Part shown: positions 24,965 through 35,541 of the stretch, piece after piece
Position numbering within the stretch: position 1 is the first letter of the stretch
How the letters are laid out: the number at the start of each line of letters is the position of its first letter
Assembly (NCBI GenBank): GCA_947373245.1
Contig: CANBWY010000002.1
Span: 1-64,000, forward strand
Direction of reading: 5' to 3'
Source: Comamonadaceae bacterium
Lineage (GTDB): Bacteria; Pseudomonadota; Gammaproteobacteria; Burkholderiales; Burkholderiaceae_C
DNA length: 64,000 bases
The notes under the pieces: generated by a model
The model's input: the letters and a program-made list of their open reading frames with translations, nothing else
Database searches by the model: none
What the model was told of the DNA's origin: nothing
Position numbers and translations under genes: made by a program

Positions 24965-25396
24965 ATGAACTTTCAAAGATATTTGGTGCCCATTGGCACC
25001 GTGGGCCTGACGGCATGGGCCTGGCAAAGCTGGGGCTGGATGGGCATTGCCATGGTGGTGACCGGTGGCGTCATGTGGCTGCTGCTGCACTTCACCCGCT
25101 TGGTGCAACTCATGAAACGTGCCAGCAAACGCCCGATTGGTTTTGTTGACAGCGCGGTCATGCTCAACGCCAAGCTCAAAAAGGGCTTTAGCTTGATGCA
25201 CGTCATCGCCATGACCCGTGCCTTGGGTCAGCCCGAAACCGAGCAGGGCGTTCAGCCCGAGGTGTTCAGCTGGCGCGATGGCAGCCAGTCTGTGGTGCTT
25301 TGCGTGTTTGTGCAAGGCAAGCTCCAAAGCTGGACGCTGGACCGCCCGTTTCAGGCCACCGATGTGGCGCCTGTGACGCACGCGGCGAACGATTAA
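24965..25396 (+). CDS. Conserved membrane protein of unknown function
   Basis: 143 aa with two N-terminal hydrophobic segments. Confidence 0.65.
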   Translation: MNFQRYLVPIGTVGLTAWAWQSWGWMGIAMVVTGGVMWLLLHFTRLVQLMKRASKRPIGFVDSAVMLNAKLKKGFSLMHVIAMTRALGQPETEQGVQPEVFSWRDGSQSVVLCVFVQGKLQSWTLDRPFQATDVAPVTHAAND

Positions 25397-25496
25397 GCCG
25401 CATCAATTCTGCGTTAGCGAAGGGCCGTGCTGGGCTCGCTAAAATGAACGATTACGCCACTTGGCGAACACATTACACAAGTCCAAAGGAAACCCC

Positions 25497-26438
25497 ATGA
25501 GCGTCGTGATCCCCTCATCCATGTCTGACCGTGACGGCAAAATCTGGATGGACGGCCAGATGGTCGATTGGCGCGATGCCAAGATCCATGTGTTGAGTCA
25601 CACCTTGCACTACGGTTGTGGCGCCTTCGAAGGCGTGCGCGCTTACAAAACCGAGCAAGGCACCGCCATCTTCCGTTTGCAAGAGCACACCGACCGCCTG
25701 TTCAACAGCGCCAAAATTTTGCGCATGGCCATCCCCTTCACCAAAGACCAAGTGAACGAAGCCCAACGCGCCGTGGTGCGTGAGAACAATTTGGAAAGCG
25801 GCTACATCCGCCCCCTCACTTGGATTGGCGACAAAAAATTGGGCGTCTCACCCAAAGGCAACGACATCCACATCATGGTGGCCGCATGGACTTGGGGTGC
25901 GTACCTCGGCGAAGAAGGCATGAAGCGCGGCATCCGCGTGAAGACATCGAGTTACACACGCCACCACGTCAACATCACCATGACCCAAGCCAAGGCGGTG
26001 AGCAACTACACCAACTCCATCTTGGCCAACATGGAAGTGACCGACGAAGGTTACGACGAAGCGCTGTTGCTCGACACCTCGGGCTTTGTGTCTGAAGGCG
26101 CAGGCGAAAATATTTTTGTGATCAAAGACGGCGTCATCTACACCCCCGATTTGTCGGCAGGCGCTTTGAACGGCATCACCCGCAACACCGTGTTCCACAT
26201 CGCCAAAGATTTGGGCCTAGAGATCGTGCAAAAGCGCATCACCCGTGACGAGGTGTACATCGCAGACGAAGCCTTCTTCACCGGCACCGCCGCTGAAGTC
26301 ACGCCCATCCGCGAACTCGACCGCATCGAACTGGGCGCCGGTAGCCGTGGCCCGATCACCGAAAAAATCCAATCGGCTTTCTTTGACATCGTCAACGGCC
26401 GCAACCCCAAGTACGCACACTGGCTGACCAACGTCTAA
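25497..26438 (+). CDS. ilvE: Branched-chain amino acid aminotransferase
   Basis: HTLHYGCGAFEGVRAYKTEQGTAIFRLQEHTDRL, EGAGENIFVIKDG, GTAAEVTPIRELD. Confidence 0.96.
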   Translation: MSVVIPSSMSDRDGKIWMDGQMVDWRDAKIHVLSHTLHYGCGAFEGVRAYKTEQGTAIFRLQEHTDRLFNSAKILRMAIPFTKDQVNEAQRAVVRENNLESGYIRPLTWIGDKKLGVSPKGNDIHIMVAAWTWGAYLGEEGMKRGIRVKTSSYTRHHVNITMTQAKAVSNYTNSILANMEVTDEGYDEALLLDTSGFVSEGAGENIFVIKDGVIYTPDLSAGALNGITRNTVFHIAKDLGLEIVQKRITRDEVYIADEAFFTGTAAEVTPIRELDRIELGAGSRGPITEKIQSAFFDIVNGRNPKYAHWLTNV

Positions 26439-26457
26439 ACACGCACGGGAAAAAATC

Positions 26458-26661
26458 ATGAGCAACACGATTGAACTTTTAGCCAAGGACCTCAACGGCC
26501 AAGGCGGTGTTTTCTGTCCCAGTGCCAAAGCACACATGGCCCTGTGGGACAGCCACCCCAAGGTCTACTTGGATGTGGCCAAAACCGGCGAAGCCAAGTG
26601 CCCTTACTGCGGCACCGTGTACAAACTGAAAGCCGGCGAGCACGTTGGCGGCCACCACTAA
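26458..26661 (+). CDS. Zinc-finger domain protein (CHCC type)
   Basis: 67 aa; C-H...KCPYCGTVYKL, between ilvE and waaF. Confidence 0.85.
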   Translation: MSNTIELLAKDLNGQGGVFCPSAKAHMALWDSHPKVYLDVAKTGEAKCPYCGTVYKLKAGEHVGGHH

Positions 26662-27706
26662 AAACGCCCTCATCATCGCGCCCCAATGGATTGGGGATGC
26701 GGTGATGACCGAGCCCTTGCTGCGCCGCTTGGCCGCGCGTGGCGAGCGCCTCACCGTCGCTGCGCTGCCTTGGATTGCTCCGGTCTACCGCGTGATGCCG
26801 GGCGTGGCCGAGGTCATCGAGATGCCGTTCAAGCATGGCGGCTTGCAACTGATGGGCCGCTTCAAACTGGCGCGTCAGTTGCGCGGCAAGTTCGACGTGG
26901 CCTATGTCTGCCCCAACTCCCTCAAGAGCGCCTTGTTGCCGTGGATGGCCGGCATTGCCAAACGCGTGGGCTACACCGGCGAGATGCGTTTTGGCCTGCT
27001 GACCGATCGCCTTGACAACCCCCAAACCGAAGAACGCCCTCCCATGGTGGAGTGGTACGCCGCCTTGAGCTTGGTGGGCCAAAACACCGGCCAAGCGATG
27101 AAGCTGGTGGGTGATTTACGTCCCGTGCTCAAAGCGGGTGTGGGCGTGATGGACGAAGCGCTCGAGGCCTTGGCGACCCACATGCCCACGCTGCCGACCT
27201 TGGCCAAACACAGCTACGTGGTGTTCGCACCCGGTGCCGAATACGGCCCCGCCAAACGGTGGCCGGCCAAACACTTTGCCGAATTGGCGGCCATGGTGGA
27301 CTACCCCGTGCTCTTGTTGGGTTCGACCAAAGAGTTCGATATTTGCCAAGAAATTGCCACCACCGCCAACGCCAAAAAGCCTGGCCATTGCTTTAACTTG
27401 GCAGGCCAAACCCATTTGCTGCAAGCCTTTGCGTTGATTGCGCACGCGCATCGCGTGGTCAGCAATGACTCCGGCCTCATGCATGTGGCCGCTGCGTTTG
27501 GGGTGCCGCAAGTGGCGGTGTTTGGCTCCTCCAGCCCCGAGCACACACCGCCTTTGAACACCCGTGCGCGCGTGGTGTGGCTGCGCGTGGACCCCAACTA
27601 CCAACCGCCATTGGCTTGTTCACCTTGCTACGAGCGCAACTGTCCGTTGGACCACACGCGTTGTTTAGAAGATGTGTCGGCTGAACGCGTGTACCGCTTG
27701 CTCTGA
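26645..27706 (+). CDS. waaF: ADP-heptose:LPS heptosyltransferase II
   Basis: IIAPQWIGDAVMTEPLLRRL, FAPGAEYGPAKRWPAKHFAEL, VVSNDSGLMHVAAAFG, CSPCYERNCPL. Confidence 0.95.
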   Translation: MAATTKNALIIAPQWIGDAVMTEPLLRRLAARGERLTVAALPWIAPVYRVMPGVAEVIEMPFKHGGLQLMGRFKLARQLRGKFDVAYVCPNSLKSALLPWMAGIAKRVGYTGEMRFGLLTDRLDNPQTEERPPMVEWYAALSLVGQNTGQAMKLVGDLRPVLKAGVGVMDEALEALATHMPTLPTLAKHSYVVFAPGAEYGPAKRWPAKHFAELAAMVDYPVLLLGSTKEFDICQEIATTANAKKPGHCFNLAGQTHLLQAFALIAHAHRVVSNDSGLMHVAAAFGVPQVAVFGSSSPEHTPPLNTRARVVWLRVDPNYQPPLACSPCYERNCPLDHTRCLEDVSAERVYRLL

Positions 27707-27727
27707 GCCTATTTTCAAAGCCTGACC

Positions 27728-28555
27728 ATGTCCGAACAAAAGCCCAAGCTCAGCATCATCACCGCGGTCTACAACCAATTGCCGATGAACCAGATTTATT
27801 GGGAGAACTTGGTCAAAAACACCCGGCATGCGTTTGAGCTCATCGTCATTGACAACGCCTCCACCGATGCCAGTGCCGACTTCTTTGAGTCTGTCGGTGC
27901 GCGCGTCATTCGCAACCCTGGCAACTACTCGTACCCCGTGTCACAAAACCAAGGCATTGCCATCGCGCAAGGCGAGTGGCTGGCGTTTTTGAACAACGAC
28001 ATCATCGTCAGCAAAGATTGGGACGACACGCTGATCGCCAACGCCGAGCACAACCAACTCGACGTCATCACCTCATGCGGCATTGAGCGTATTGAAAGCA
28101 AAGCGGCCACCAAAAAACTGCGCCGCCGCTGGAACCGCATTCGCGGCTTGGTGGGCTTGTTGGGCACAGGACGCAACAGCTTGCTGCTCATGCACAAATG
28201 GATGTACGGCAACTGGGCCGCGTTTTGCAAATACCGCCAAGACAAGTTCAAACACCAAGCCGTCGAAGGCTTTGTGGGCAACACCGTGATGTTCTCGCGC
28301 CGTGCGTTGGCCATCTTGGGCCCTTGGGACGAGACGCAACAAGCCGCCGACTTTGATTTGTTTTTGCGCACCGCCCTGCGTGCGCGCGACGTGGGTGACA
28401 TTCGTCCCATGCACATCGCGCTGGACTGCTTCAACCACCACTACATCCGCCTGACCATGAAGGGTGGCTACCCACCCTTTGTGGACAAAGACAAGCTCAT
28501 TCCACTCGACCAAAAGTGGACGCCCGAGCAGCGCGCCTTGTTGATCGAAAACTGA
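27728..28555 (+). CDS. Glycosyltransferase family 2
   Basis: LSIITAVYNQ...LIVIDNASTDASADFF, WLAFLNNDIIVS. Confidence 0.9.
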   Translation: MSEQKPKLSIITAVYNQLPMNQIYWENLVKNTRHAFELIVIDNASTDASADFFESVGARVIRNPGNYSYPVSQNQGIAIAQGEWLAFLNNDIIVSKDWDDTLIANAEHNQLDVITSCGIERIESKAATKKLRRRWNRIRGLVGLLGTGRNSLLLMHKWMYGNWAAFCKYRQDKFKHQAVEGFVGNTVMFSRRALAILGPWDETQQAADFDLFLRTALRARDVGDIRPMHIALDCFNHHYIRLTMKGGYPPFVDKDKLIPLDQKWTPEQRALLIEN

Positions 28556-28572
28556 GCACCGGGCGGACGCGC

Positions 28573-29592
28573 TCAGGCCGGCTGTAAGAACACCCGCGTG
28601 CGCGTGTGGGGCGCCGTCAGCACCTGTGCGAGCGCTTTCATCACCTCTGGCAAACCAATGTCACTCACGGCTTGGCCGGCGGGCGCAACGATTTGGGCGT
28701 AGGTGTCAGACAAGGGCTCCCAAGAATCCACCGACAGCACGCTGGGCTCATACAGCGCAATGACGGGTTTGTTCCATGCGCTGGCGGCGTGCACAGCATA
28801 GGTGTCGGGCGACACCACCAAGTCGGCGCTTTGAATGATGGCCAACGCGGGCGTGACGGTGGGGGCAAAGGGCATCACCGTCACGCGGTCGGCGTGGGCT
28901 TGGCACATCTCACGCATCGCCACTTCCAGCGCCGGGCTGGCGCTGAGCAACTGCATGTGAATGTTGGGGTGCTGCGCATACACAGCGGTCACAAACGCCT
29001 GCAACCATGGCAGCGAGAACGATTTGTTGGCCGCACTGCTTTGGCTGTTGATGACCATGCGCAAGCCCGCGTGGGTGGCTGGCGTCGGGGGAGCGGCTGA
29101 ACCTAAATGGATGTCGTATTGGTAAGGCGCAGCGGCCACGCCCAGCGTTTGCAAAAACCGAAGGTGGCGCGCCGTGTAGTGTTGCGCTGCGGTGTTGGCG
29201 CTGTATCCCCAATCGCCTTGCATCACCACATCGTTGGGCAGCGGCCGAGTGGGGTGTTGCAAGAATAAAAAGCGTTGCTTGGCGTTGACTGTGTTCAGCA
29301 CAATTTGCACCGAGGGGTTGGCTAGGTCTAGGCCAAAGTGCACCACCATGTCGTACCGCTTCATGCGGGCTTTCAGGCTGGCCCATAGGCGCGCAAACAC
29401 ATTGCGGCTGGACGACACGTGCAACCACTTCACATCGGGGTGGTGGCGGTACAGCGCGGCATTGCTGGCGCCGCACAGCACCCCAATTTCGCAATCAGGC
29501 CAATGCGCGCGCAAAGGCTTGAGCAAACCCGTCACCACAATGGCGTCGCCAATTTTGTTGTCGTGCGACAAGATCAGAATGCGTTGGGTCAT
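28573..29592 (-). CDS. Glycosyltransferase family 9 (heptosyltransferase-like)
   Basis: ILSHDNKIGDAIVVTGLLKPLRAHWPDCEIGVLC, LVVSPDTYAVHAASAWNKPVIALY. Confidence 0.85.
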   Translation of the reverse strand: MTQRILILSHDNKIGDAIVVTGLLKPLRAHWPDCEIGVLCGASNAALYRHHPDVKWLHVSSSRNVFARLWASLKARMKRYDMVVHFGLDLANPSVQIVLNTVNAKQRFLFLQHPTRPLPNDVVMQGDWGYSANTAAQHYTARHLRFLQTLGVAAAPYQYDIHLGSAAPPTPATHAGLRMVINSQSSAANKSFSLPWLQAFVTAVYAQHPNIHMQLLSASPALEVAMREMCQAHADRVTVMPFAPTVTPALAIIQSADLVVSPDTYAVHAASAWNKPVIALYEPSVLSVDSWEPLSDTYAQIVAPAGQAVSDIGLPEVMKALAQVLTAPHTRTRVFLQPA

Positions 29593-29600
29593 GCGTGTCT

Positions 29601-30605
29601 TTATGGCGCCAGCAAAGCTTGCGCTTGGTGTGTGATGCGTGCAATCAATGCGGCCGCAGGTGGGATATCGGCAATCAAACCCACCGCTTCGCCCACGGTG
29701 GCGTGGGCGCGGGTGAAGTCGCCAGCTTTCACGCCTGCGTCGTACTCGGCGCGGGCCGCGTCTGGACTGGCTTGCAGCGCGGCGATGTGGCCTTCGAACT
29801 GGCGGTGCAACGCATTGCGGATGGCGCGAAAGTCATACGGGGCAGGCCAGTTTTTACGGCGCAAGATGTCAAACACCGCACTGCGCGCGGTGCCGTCACC
29901 GCTGGTGTGCGTGGCCAGTGTTTTGGCGCCTGTGGCGGCCAAGCTTTCTTGTGTGGCCCACAAGCGTGAACCCACCAAGGCGCCATCCGCGCCCAGCATC
30001 AACGCGGCGGCCAAGCCACGGCCATCGGCCACGCCGCCTGCGGCGAGCAGCAAGGTGTGGGGTGCGTGTGCGGCCAAGTAGTCGGCAATTTCGGGCACCA
30101 GGGTGAACGTGCTGCGGCCTTCCAGCGCATTGGCACCGTGACCTCCGGCTTCGCCACCTTGCGCGACGATGACGGCGGCACCGGCTTCGAGGGCTTGTGG
30201 CACTTGGTCTAAGCGTTGCACTTGGCAAATCAGTTGTGCGCCAGCGGCGGCAATGCGCGCGGCATACGGGCGAGGGTCACCAAACGACAACATCACAGCG
30301 CAGGGCTTTTGCGTCAGCACCCAGTCCAGGGCTTGGGCGTTTTCGTCCAGCTTCCAAGTGATGAAGCCGCAGCCCAAGCGCGCATGCGCGGCGGCATCGC
30401 TTTTGAGCAGTTCAGTCGCCAAGGTGTATTCGCGTTGGGTCCAAGCCAAGTCGCCGTAGCCGCCACCCACCAAACCCAGTGCGCCTGCTTGCGCACAGGC
30501 GGCTGCCAAAGCACCGCCCGTGGCGAGAGCCATGGGTGCTAAGGCCAAGGGTGTGGTGAGGGCAAAATGCTGGGCAAACCGTGTGTTCAAAGAGGCATGT
30601 GTCAT
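29601..30605 (-). CDS. Nitronate monooxygenase-like FMN protein
   Basis: LAPMALATGGALAAACAQAGALGLVGGG, VIVAQGGEAGGHG, LLAAGGVADGRGLAAALMLGADGALVGSRL. Confidence 0.9.
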   Translation of the reverse strand: MTHASLNTRFAQHFALTTPLALAPMALATGGALAAACAQAGALGLVGGGYGDLAWTQREYTLATELLKSDAAAHARLGCGFITWKLDENAQALDWVLTQKPCAVMLSFGDPRPYAARIAAAGAQLICQVQRLDQVPQALEAGAAVIVAQGGEAGGHGANALEGRSTFTLVPEIADYLAAHAPHTLLLAAGGVADGRGLAAALMLGADGALVGSRLWATQESLAATGAKTLATHTSGDGTARSAVFDILRRKNWPAPYDFRAIRNALHRQFEGHIAALQASPDAARAEYDAGVKAGDFTRAHATVGEAVGLIADIPPAAALIARITHQAQALLAP

Positions 30606-30625
30606 GCCAATATTGTGCAACGCGC

Positions 30626-31864
30626 TTAGCTTGCTGGCAGTTCCACGACAAAACAGGCACCGCCGCCAGCGCGGTCTTCGCAGTGCACCTGCCCGCCATG
30701 GCGTTGCACGATAGAGCGCACCAGCGACAGGCCCAGTCCCACGCCCCCTTCGCGTTCGCTTGCGCCGGGCAAGCGATAGAAGGGCTCAAAGATGCGTTCG
30801 CGCAAATCCAGGGGCACACCGGGGCCGCGGTCACACACGGTTAAGCGAACCCACGGGCGGTTGCGCTCGGTCTGCGGAGCGAGTTGCACCTCAATGTCGG
30901 AGGTGCCGTAACGCCGCGCGTTTTCAAGCAAGTTGCGCAGCATGCGGCGCAGCAGTTTGGCCACGCCCGGCACCACAAAGCTTTGGGGGGTCAAGCCCAG
31001 ATCTAGGTGGGCATCGACACGTGCGCACTCTTCGCTGGCTAGACCTGTCAAGTCCACCGCTTCGACAGTGCCCAGATCGATCTCTTTGGCATCTAGGCGG
31101 CTGGCCAACAAAATTTCATCAATCAGTTGGTCGAGTTCACCCACGCTGCGTGAGATTTCTTCTTTCATGGCCGGTGAGGGCGAATTGCCCATCAATTCCA
31201 GCCCCATGCGAATGCGGGTGAGGGGTGAACGCAACTCGTGTGAGGCATTGGCCAGCAGAGATTTGTGCGAGGTGACCAACTGCTCGACTTGTTCTGCCGC
31301 ATGGTTGAAGCGTTGGGCCAAGAAGGTGACCTCGTCGTTGCCTTGTTCTGCCACGCGGGCCGACAGGTTGCCCGTGCCCCATTGCTCCACGCCTTTTTGT
31401 AAATTTTCCAAACGCCGTGTCAGGTGTCGGGCGATGGGGTAGGTGCCCAAGGCCACTGCCAACGCGACCAAGGCCAGCGTCCACGCAAACCCAAAGGGCG
31501 GGCGCGACCAAAAGGTGTGGGGCGGGCGAGGCAGATGGATGTGCATCAACTCGCCGTTGTTCATGCGCACCATGAATTCGGGGCCAGAGCCAAAGTGCCC
31601 GGGCGGATGTGACATATCGGGCTCTTGCAAAGGCGGGGCTTCCACGGGCAAACCATCCGGTGGACGCAGGCGCGCTTTACCTTCACCCACCAGTTCACCT
31701 GCTGCATTGCGCACCATGACTTCGCGCAGCGGGGGCTCGGCCGTCATGCGCAAGACCCAGCCTGTGAGTAAGGTCAACACGGCCACTGCGAACACCACCG
31801 CCAGCCAAATGCGCACATACAAAGGCAAGTGCCGGCCTCGACTGGGTGTGACGGTGGTTGGCAT
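30626..31864 (-). CDS. Sensor histidine kinase (HAMP-HisKA-HATPase)
   Basis: H-box LLANASHELRSPLTRIRMGLELM; N box NLLENARRYG; DRGPGVPLDLRERIFEPFYR. Confidence 0.94.
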   Translation of the reverse strand: MPTTVTPSRGRHLPLYVRIWLAVVFAVAVLTLLTGWVLRMTAEPPLREVMVRNAAGELVGEGKARLRPPDGLPVEAPPLQEPDMSHPPGHFGSGPEFMVRMNNGELMHIHLPRPPHTFWSRPPFGFAWTLALVALAVALGTYPIARHLTRRLENLQKGVEQWGTGNLSARVAEQGNDEVTFLAQRFNHAAEQVEQLVTSHKSLLANASHELRSPLTRIRMGLELMGNSPSPAMKEEISRSVGELDQLIDEILLASRLDAKEIDLGTVEAVDLTGLASEECARVDAHLDLGLTPQSFVVPGVAKLLRRMLRNLLENARRYGTSDIEVQLAPQTERNRPWVRLTVCDRGPGVPLDLRERIFEPFYRLPGASEREGGVGLGLSLVRSIVQRHGGQVHCEDRAGGGACFVVELPAS

Positions 31865-31868
31865 GGCT

Positions 31869-32576
31869 TCAGTCTTGTTGTTTGGCGAACACGTAGCCTA
31901 CACCGCGCACGGTCAAGATGCGTTTGGGGGCTTTGGCATCGTCTTCAATGGCGGCGCGAATGCGACCCATGTGCACGTCGATGGAACGGTCAAAGGCTTC
32001 GAGTTCTCGGCCGCGCACCGCCTCCATGATTTGGTCGCGTGACAGCACGCGGCCTGCGCGTTCGGCCAACACCCACAGCAGGTCGAATTGGTAGGCGGTC
32101 AGGTCGCACACGTGGCCGCGCACGCTGACGGTGCGAGCGTCTCGGTCTAGCTCTAGCGAGCCGAATTTGAGGGTTTGGTGCGTGTCCTCGGCTGCTACGC
32201 CAGGCGCGTGACGGCGGAGCACCGCGCGGATGCGGGCCAGCAATTCGCGGGGCTCAAAGGGTTTGGGCAGGTAGTCGTCTGCGCCGAGCTCTAGGCCGAC
32301 GATGCGGTCCATCGGATCGCCCTTGGCCGTGAGCATCAGCACGGGAGTTTGTGCCAAGGCGCCGGGCAAGGCGCGGATGCGGCGACACACTTCAAGGCCG
32401 TCGAGGTCGGGCAGCATCAGGTCGAGCAGCACCAACGCTGGCGCGGTGTCTTGCAGCGTCTTCAGACCGCTCAGCCCGTTGGCCGCGTGTTGTACGGTGA
32501 AACCAGAGAGTTCAAGGTACTCGCTCACCATGTTGGCGAGTCGGTGGTCGTCTTCGATCAGGAGCAAGGTATTCAT
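31869..32576 (-). CDS. OmpR-family response regulator
   Basis: LLIEDDHRLANMVSEYL, LVLLDLMLPDLDG, C-terminal winged helix. Confidence 0.95.
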   Translation of the reverse strand: MNTLLLIEDDHRLANMVSEYLELSGFTVQHAANGLSGLKTLQDTAPALVLLDLMLPDLDGLEVCRRIRALPGALAQTPVLMLTAKGDPMDRIVGLELGADDYLPKPFEPRELLARIRAVLRRHAPGVAAEDTHQTLKFGSLELDRDARTVSVRGHVCDLTAYQFDLLWVLAERAGRVLSRDQIMEAVRGRELEAFDRSIDVHMGRIRAAIEDDAKAPKRILTVRGVGYVFAKQQD

Positions 32577-32639
32577 GGTGAATTCATCATGCCTTGGGTT
32601 TTCTGAGCTTGACTGAAGGCCAGGTAAAGACTGGGTAAA

Positions 32640-34007
32640 TCAGCGCGATGCAGCCACTTCTTCGTGCGCCACCGGCAAGATGCGTGAGGCCAACCACACC
32701 AGCAGCAACACAGGCGCACCCAGCAGCGCGGTGCTGGTAAAAAAGGCTTCGTAGCCGTGGGCGTCCACATAGACGCCCGAGAAGCCAGCCAGCCATTTGG
32801 GCGCGAGCAACATCATGGAGCTAAATAGCGCGTACTGCGTGGCTGAGTAGTTCACATTCGTCAGGCTTGACAAATACGCAATGAAGGCCGCAGACGCAAT
32901 GCCGCTGGCCAAGTTGTCAGCCGAGATGACCCAAATCAAAGCGGTCAAGTCATGGCCGCGTGTGGCCAGCCAAGCAAACAACAAATTGGTAAGGGCGCTG
33001 AGTACCGCGCCCAACATGAGGATGCGCATCACGCCCAAACGCATTGACAGTACGCCGCCAATGAAAGCGCCCAGCAGCGTCATGATGACGCCAAACACTT
33101 TGGTGACGGCGGCCACTTCGTCTTTGGTGTAACCCATGTCCACATAAAACGGGTTGGCCATGATGCCCATCACCACATCGCTGATGCGGTACACCGCAAT
33201 CAAGCCGAGGATGAGCGCGGCTTGCCAGCGGTAGCGGCGGATGAACTCGGCAAAGGGCTCAATGAGTGCGCCTTGCAACCACTCTGCCGCGTTGCGTGCG
33301 GCAGGCATCTCGCGCTGCGCGGGCTCGGGCGAGAGCAGCACGGTCAACGCGCCCAGGCTCATGGACGCGGCCATCACGAGGTAAGCGGTTTGCCAAGCGG
33401 CGTGTTGGTAGTTGGTGTCGTCGGTGCCCGCGACGCGCGCGGCAATCCACAACACGCCTGCGCCAGCCCAAATCATGGCTAGGCGGTAGCCGGTTTGGTA
33501 GGTGGCGGCCAATGCGGCTTGGTGCCGGGCGTCGGCCGATTCAATGCGAAAGGCGTCCAGTGCAATGTCTTGCGTGGCCGAGCCAAACGCCACCACCAAG
33601 GCGCACCACACCACCGGAGCCAAGGCCACTTGTGGGTCGAGCAAGGCCATGCCCACCAAGCCGGCCATCACGGTGGCCTGTGCGAGCAACAGCCAACTGC
33701 GGCGACGGCCCAGCCAGCGCGTGAGCAGGGGCAAAGGCAGGCGGTCCACCAAGGGGGCCCACATCCACTTGAAACCGTAGGCCAGCCCCACCCAACTTAA
33801 AAAGCCAATCGTGCTGCGGTCAATGCCGGCCTCGCGCAAACGAAAACTCAAGGTGCCCAGCACCAGCAACAGGGGCAAGCCCGCAGAGAAACCCAGACAC
33901 AACATGCGCCAAGAAGCGGGTTCCAAGTACACATGAAACGCGGCCAGCCAAGCGAGTTTTTGAGTGTCTGGCGCGCGCGCGGGTTCAGGTCTTGTTGTAT
34001 CGTTCAT
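32640..34007 (-). CDS. ampG: AmpG-like MFS transporter (muropeptide permease family)
   Basis: LGFSAGLPLLLVLGTLSFRLREAGIDRSTIGFLSWVGLAYGFKWMWAPLVDRLPLP, FGSATQDIALDAFRIE. Confidence 0.88.
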   Translation of the reverse strand: MNDTTRPEPARAPDTQKLAWLAAFHVYLEPASWRMLCLGFSAGLPLLLVLGTLSFRLREAGIDRSTIGFLSWVGLAYGFKWMWAPLVDRLPLPLLTRWLGRRRSWLLLAQATVMAGLVGMALLDPQVALAPVVWCALVVAFGSATQDIALDAFRIESADARHQAALAATYQTGYRLAMIWAGAGVLWIAARVAGTDDTNYQHAAWQTAYLVMAASMSLGALTVLLSPEPAQREMPAARNAAEWLQGALIEPFAEFIRRYRWQAALILGLIAVYRISDVVMGIMANPFYVDMGYTKDEVAAVTKVFGVIMTLLGAFIGGVLSMRLGVMRILMLGAVLSALTNLLFAWLATRGHDLTALIWVISADNLASGIASAAFIAYLSSLTNVNYSATQYALFSSMMLLAPKWLAGFSGVYVDAHGYEAFFTSTALLGAPVLLLVWLASRILPVAHEEVAASR

Positions 34008-34043
34008 GCCTGCTATTTTCACGCTTTCATTCAAAGGTCAGTC

Positions 34044-34871
34044 ATGCGCATCCCACGTGTTTTTCTTTACAGCTGTGTTGCGGTTGCCTGCGTGCTCGGC
34101 AGCGGCGCGCTGGTGGCCCGCGATGGCGTGGAGGTGAACAAAGAAGCCTCGGTGTTCGCCAACCTCGTGCCTGCGGCTGAAGTCGAACAATCGGCCCTCA
34201 AGCAATACGGCGACATGATGAAAGAAGCCGCCAGCAAAAATGCCTTAGGGCCAGACAACAACCCGCAAGTCATTCGCCTGCGCCGCATTGCCAAAGACCT
34301 GATTCCGCACAGCTATGACTGGAATCCACGCGCGCGGGAGTGGACATGGGAGGTCAACCTCGTGGGTTCCAACCAAATCAACGCGTTTTGCATGCCCGGT
34401 GGCAAGATTGCGTTTTACAGCGGCATCTTGACCCAGCTGCAACTCACCGACGACGAAGTGGCGATGGTGATGGGCCACGAAATTGCCCACGCCTTGCGCG
34501 AGCATGCACGCGAGCGCATGGGCAAAGCCACCGCCACCAATGGCCTTGCCACCATTGGCAGCACCGTCGCTTCCGTGTTCTTTGGCGTCAGTCCGCAACT
34601 CACCGACATCGTGGCCAAGCAAGGCGCGAACTTGATCAACCTCAAGTTCAGCCGCGACGACGAAACCGAGGCCGATTTGGTGGGCATGGAAATCGCCGCC
34701 CGCGCGGGCTTTGACCCACGCGCGGGTGTGAGTTTGTGGCAAAAAATGAGCGCGGCTAACAAAGGTGCGCCGCCGCAGTGGCTCAGCACCCACCCTTCAG
34801 GCAACACGCGCATTGAAGAAATTCAGGCCAACTTGCCCAAGGTGATGCCGCTGTACGAGCGCACCAAATAA
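34044..34871 (+). CDS. M48-family metallopeptidase
   Basis: MVMGHEIAHALREHARERMGK (HExxH) and RDDETEADLVGMEIAARAGFDPRAG. Confidence 0.94.
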   Translation: MRIPRVFLYSCVAVACVLGSGALVARDGVEVNKEASVFANLVPAAEVEQSALKQYGDMMKEAASKNALGPDNNPQVIRLRRIAKDLIPHSYDWNPRAREWTWEVNLVGSNQINAFCMPGGKIAFYSGILTQLQLTDDEVAMVMGHEIAHALREHARERMGKATATNGLATIGSTVASVFFGVSPQLTDIVAKQGANLINLKFSRDDETEADLVGMEIAARAGFDPRAGVSLWQKMSAANKGAPPQWLSTHPSGNTRIEEIQANLPKVMPLYERTK

Positions 34872-34884
34872 ACGGGTGCGCGGC

Positions 34885-35523
34885 TCAGGTCCCGCCCACG
34901 TAAGGGTTGGTGCGACGCTCACGGCCAAAGGTGCTCTCAGGCCCATGGCCGGGAATGAACACCGTGTCGTCGCCCATGGGCCACAAACGCTGGGTGATGC
35001 TGTTGATCAAATCCTCGTGGTTGCCACGCGGAAAATCGGTTCGCCCAATGCTGCCTGCAAACAGCACATCACCCACAAACGCACGCTTGATCTCGGGTGA
35101 GTAAAACACCACGTGGCCGGGCGTGTGGCCGGGGCAATGGCGCACTTGCAAGGTGTGCGCACCCAAGGTCACGCTGTCGCCATCGTGCAACCAACGCGTG
35201 GGTTTGAAGGGCCGTGAGGGGGGGAAGTGGTAGCTGGCCGCTGCTTGCGGCAAGCCATCAATCCAAAACTGGTCGTCTTCGTGTGGACCGATGATGGGGA
35301 GGTTGAGCTTCTCCGCCAAGTCGGCGGTGCCGCCCGCGTGATCCACGTGCGCGTGGGTGATCCAAATTTGTTCTAGGGTGACGCCCAGTTGTTTGCAGGC
35401 ATTTTCGAGCAGGGGCAAGTCGCCACCGGGGTCGATGATGGCCGCTTGCATGGTCTCATCGCACCAGACGATGGAGCAGTTTTGTTGGAACGGCGTGACG
35501 GGAACGGTTTCGTAATGAAGCAT
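34885..35523 (-). CDS. MBL-fold metallo-hydrolase (GloB-like)
   Basis: WITHAHVDHAGG, VRHCPGHTPGHVVFYSPEIKRAFVGDVLFAGSIGRTDFP. Confidence 0.93.
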   Translation of the reverse strand: MLHYETVPVTPFQQNCSIVWCDETMQAAIIDPGGDLPLLENACKQLGVTLEQIWITHAHVDHAGGTADLAEKLNLPIIGPHEDDQFWIDGLPQAAASYHFPPSRPFKPTRWLHDGDSVTLGAHTLQVRHCPGHTPGHVVFYSPEIKRAFVGDVLFAGSIGRTDFPRGNHEDLINSITQRLWPMGDDTVFIPGHGPESTFGRERRTNPYVGGT

Positions 35524-35541
35524 CCGGAAATGGTGGTAGTT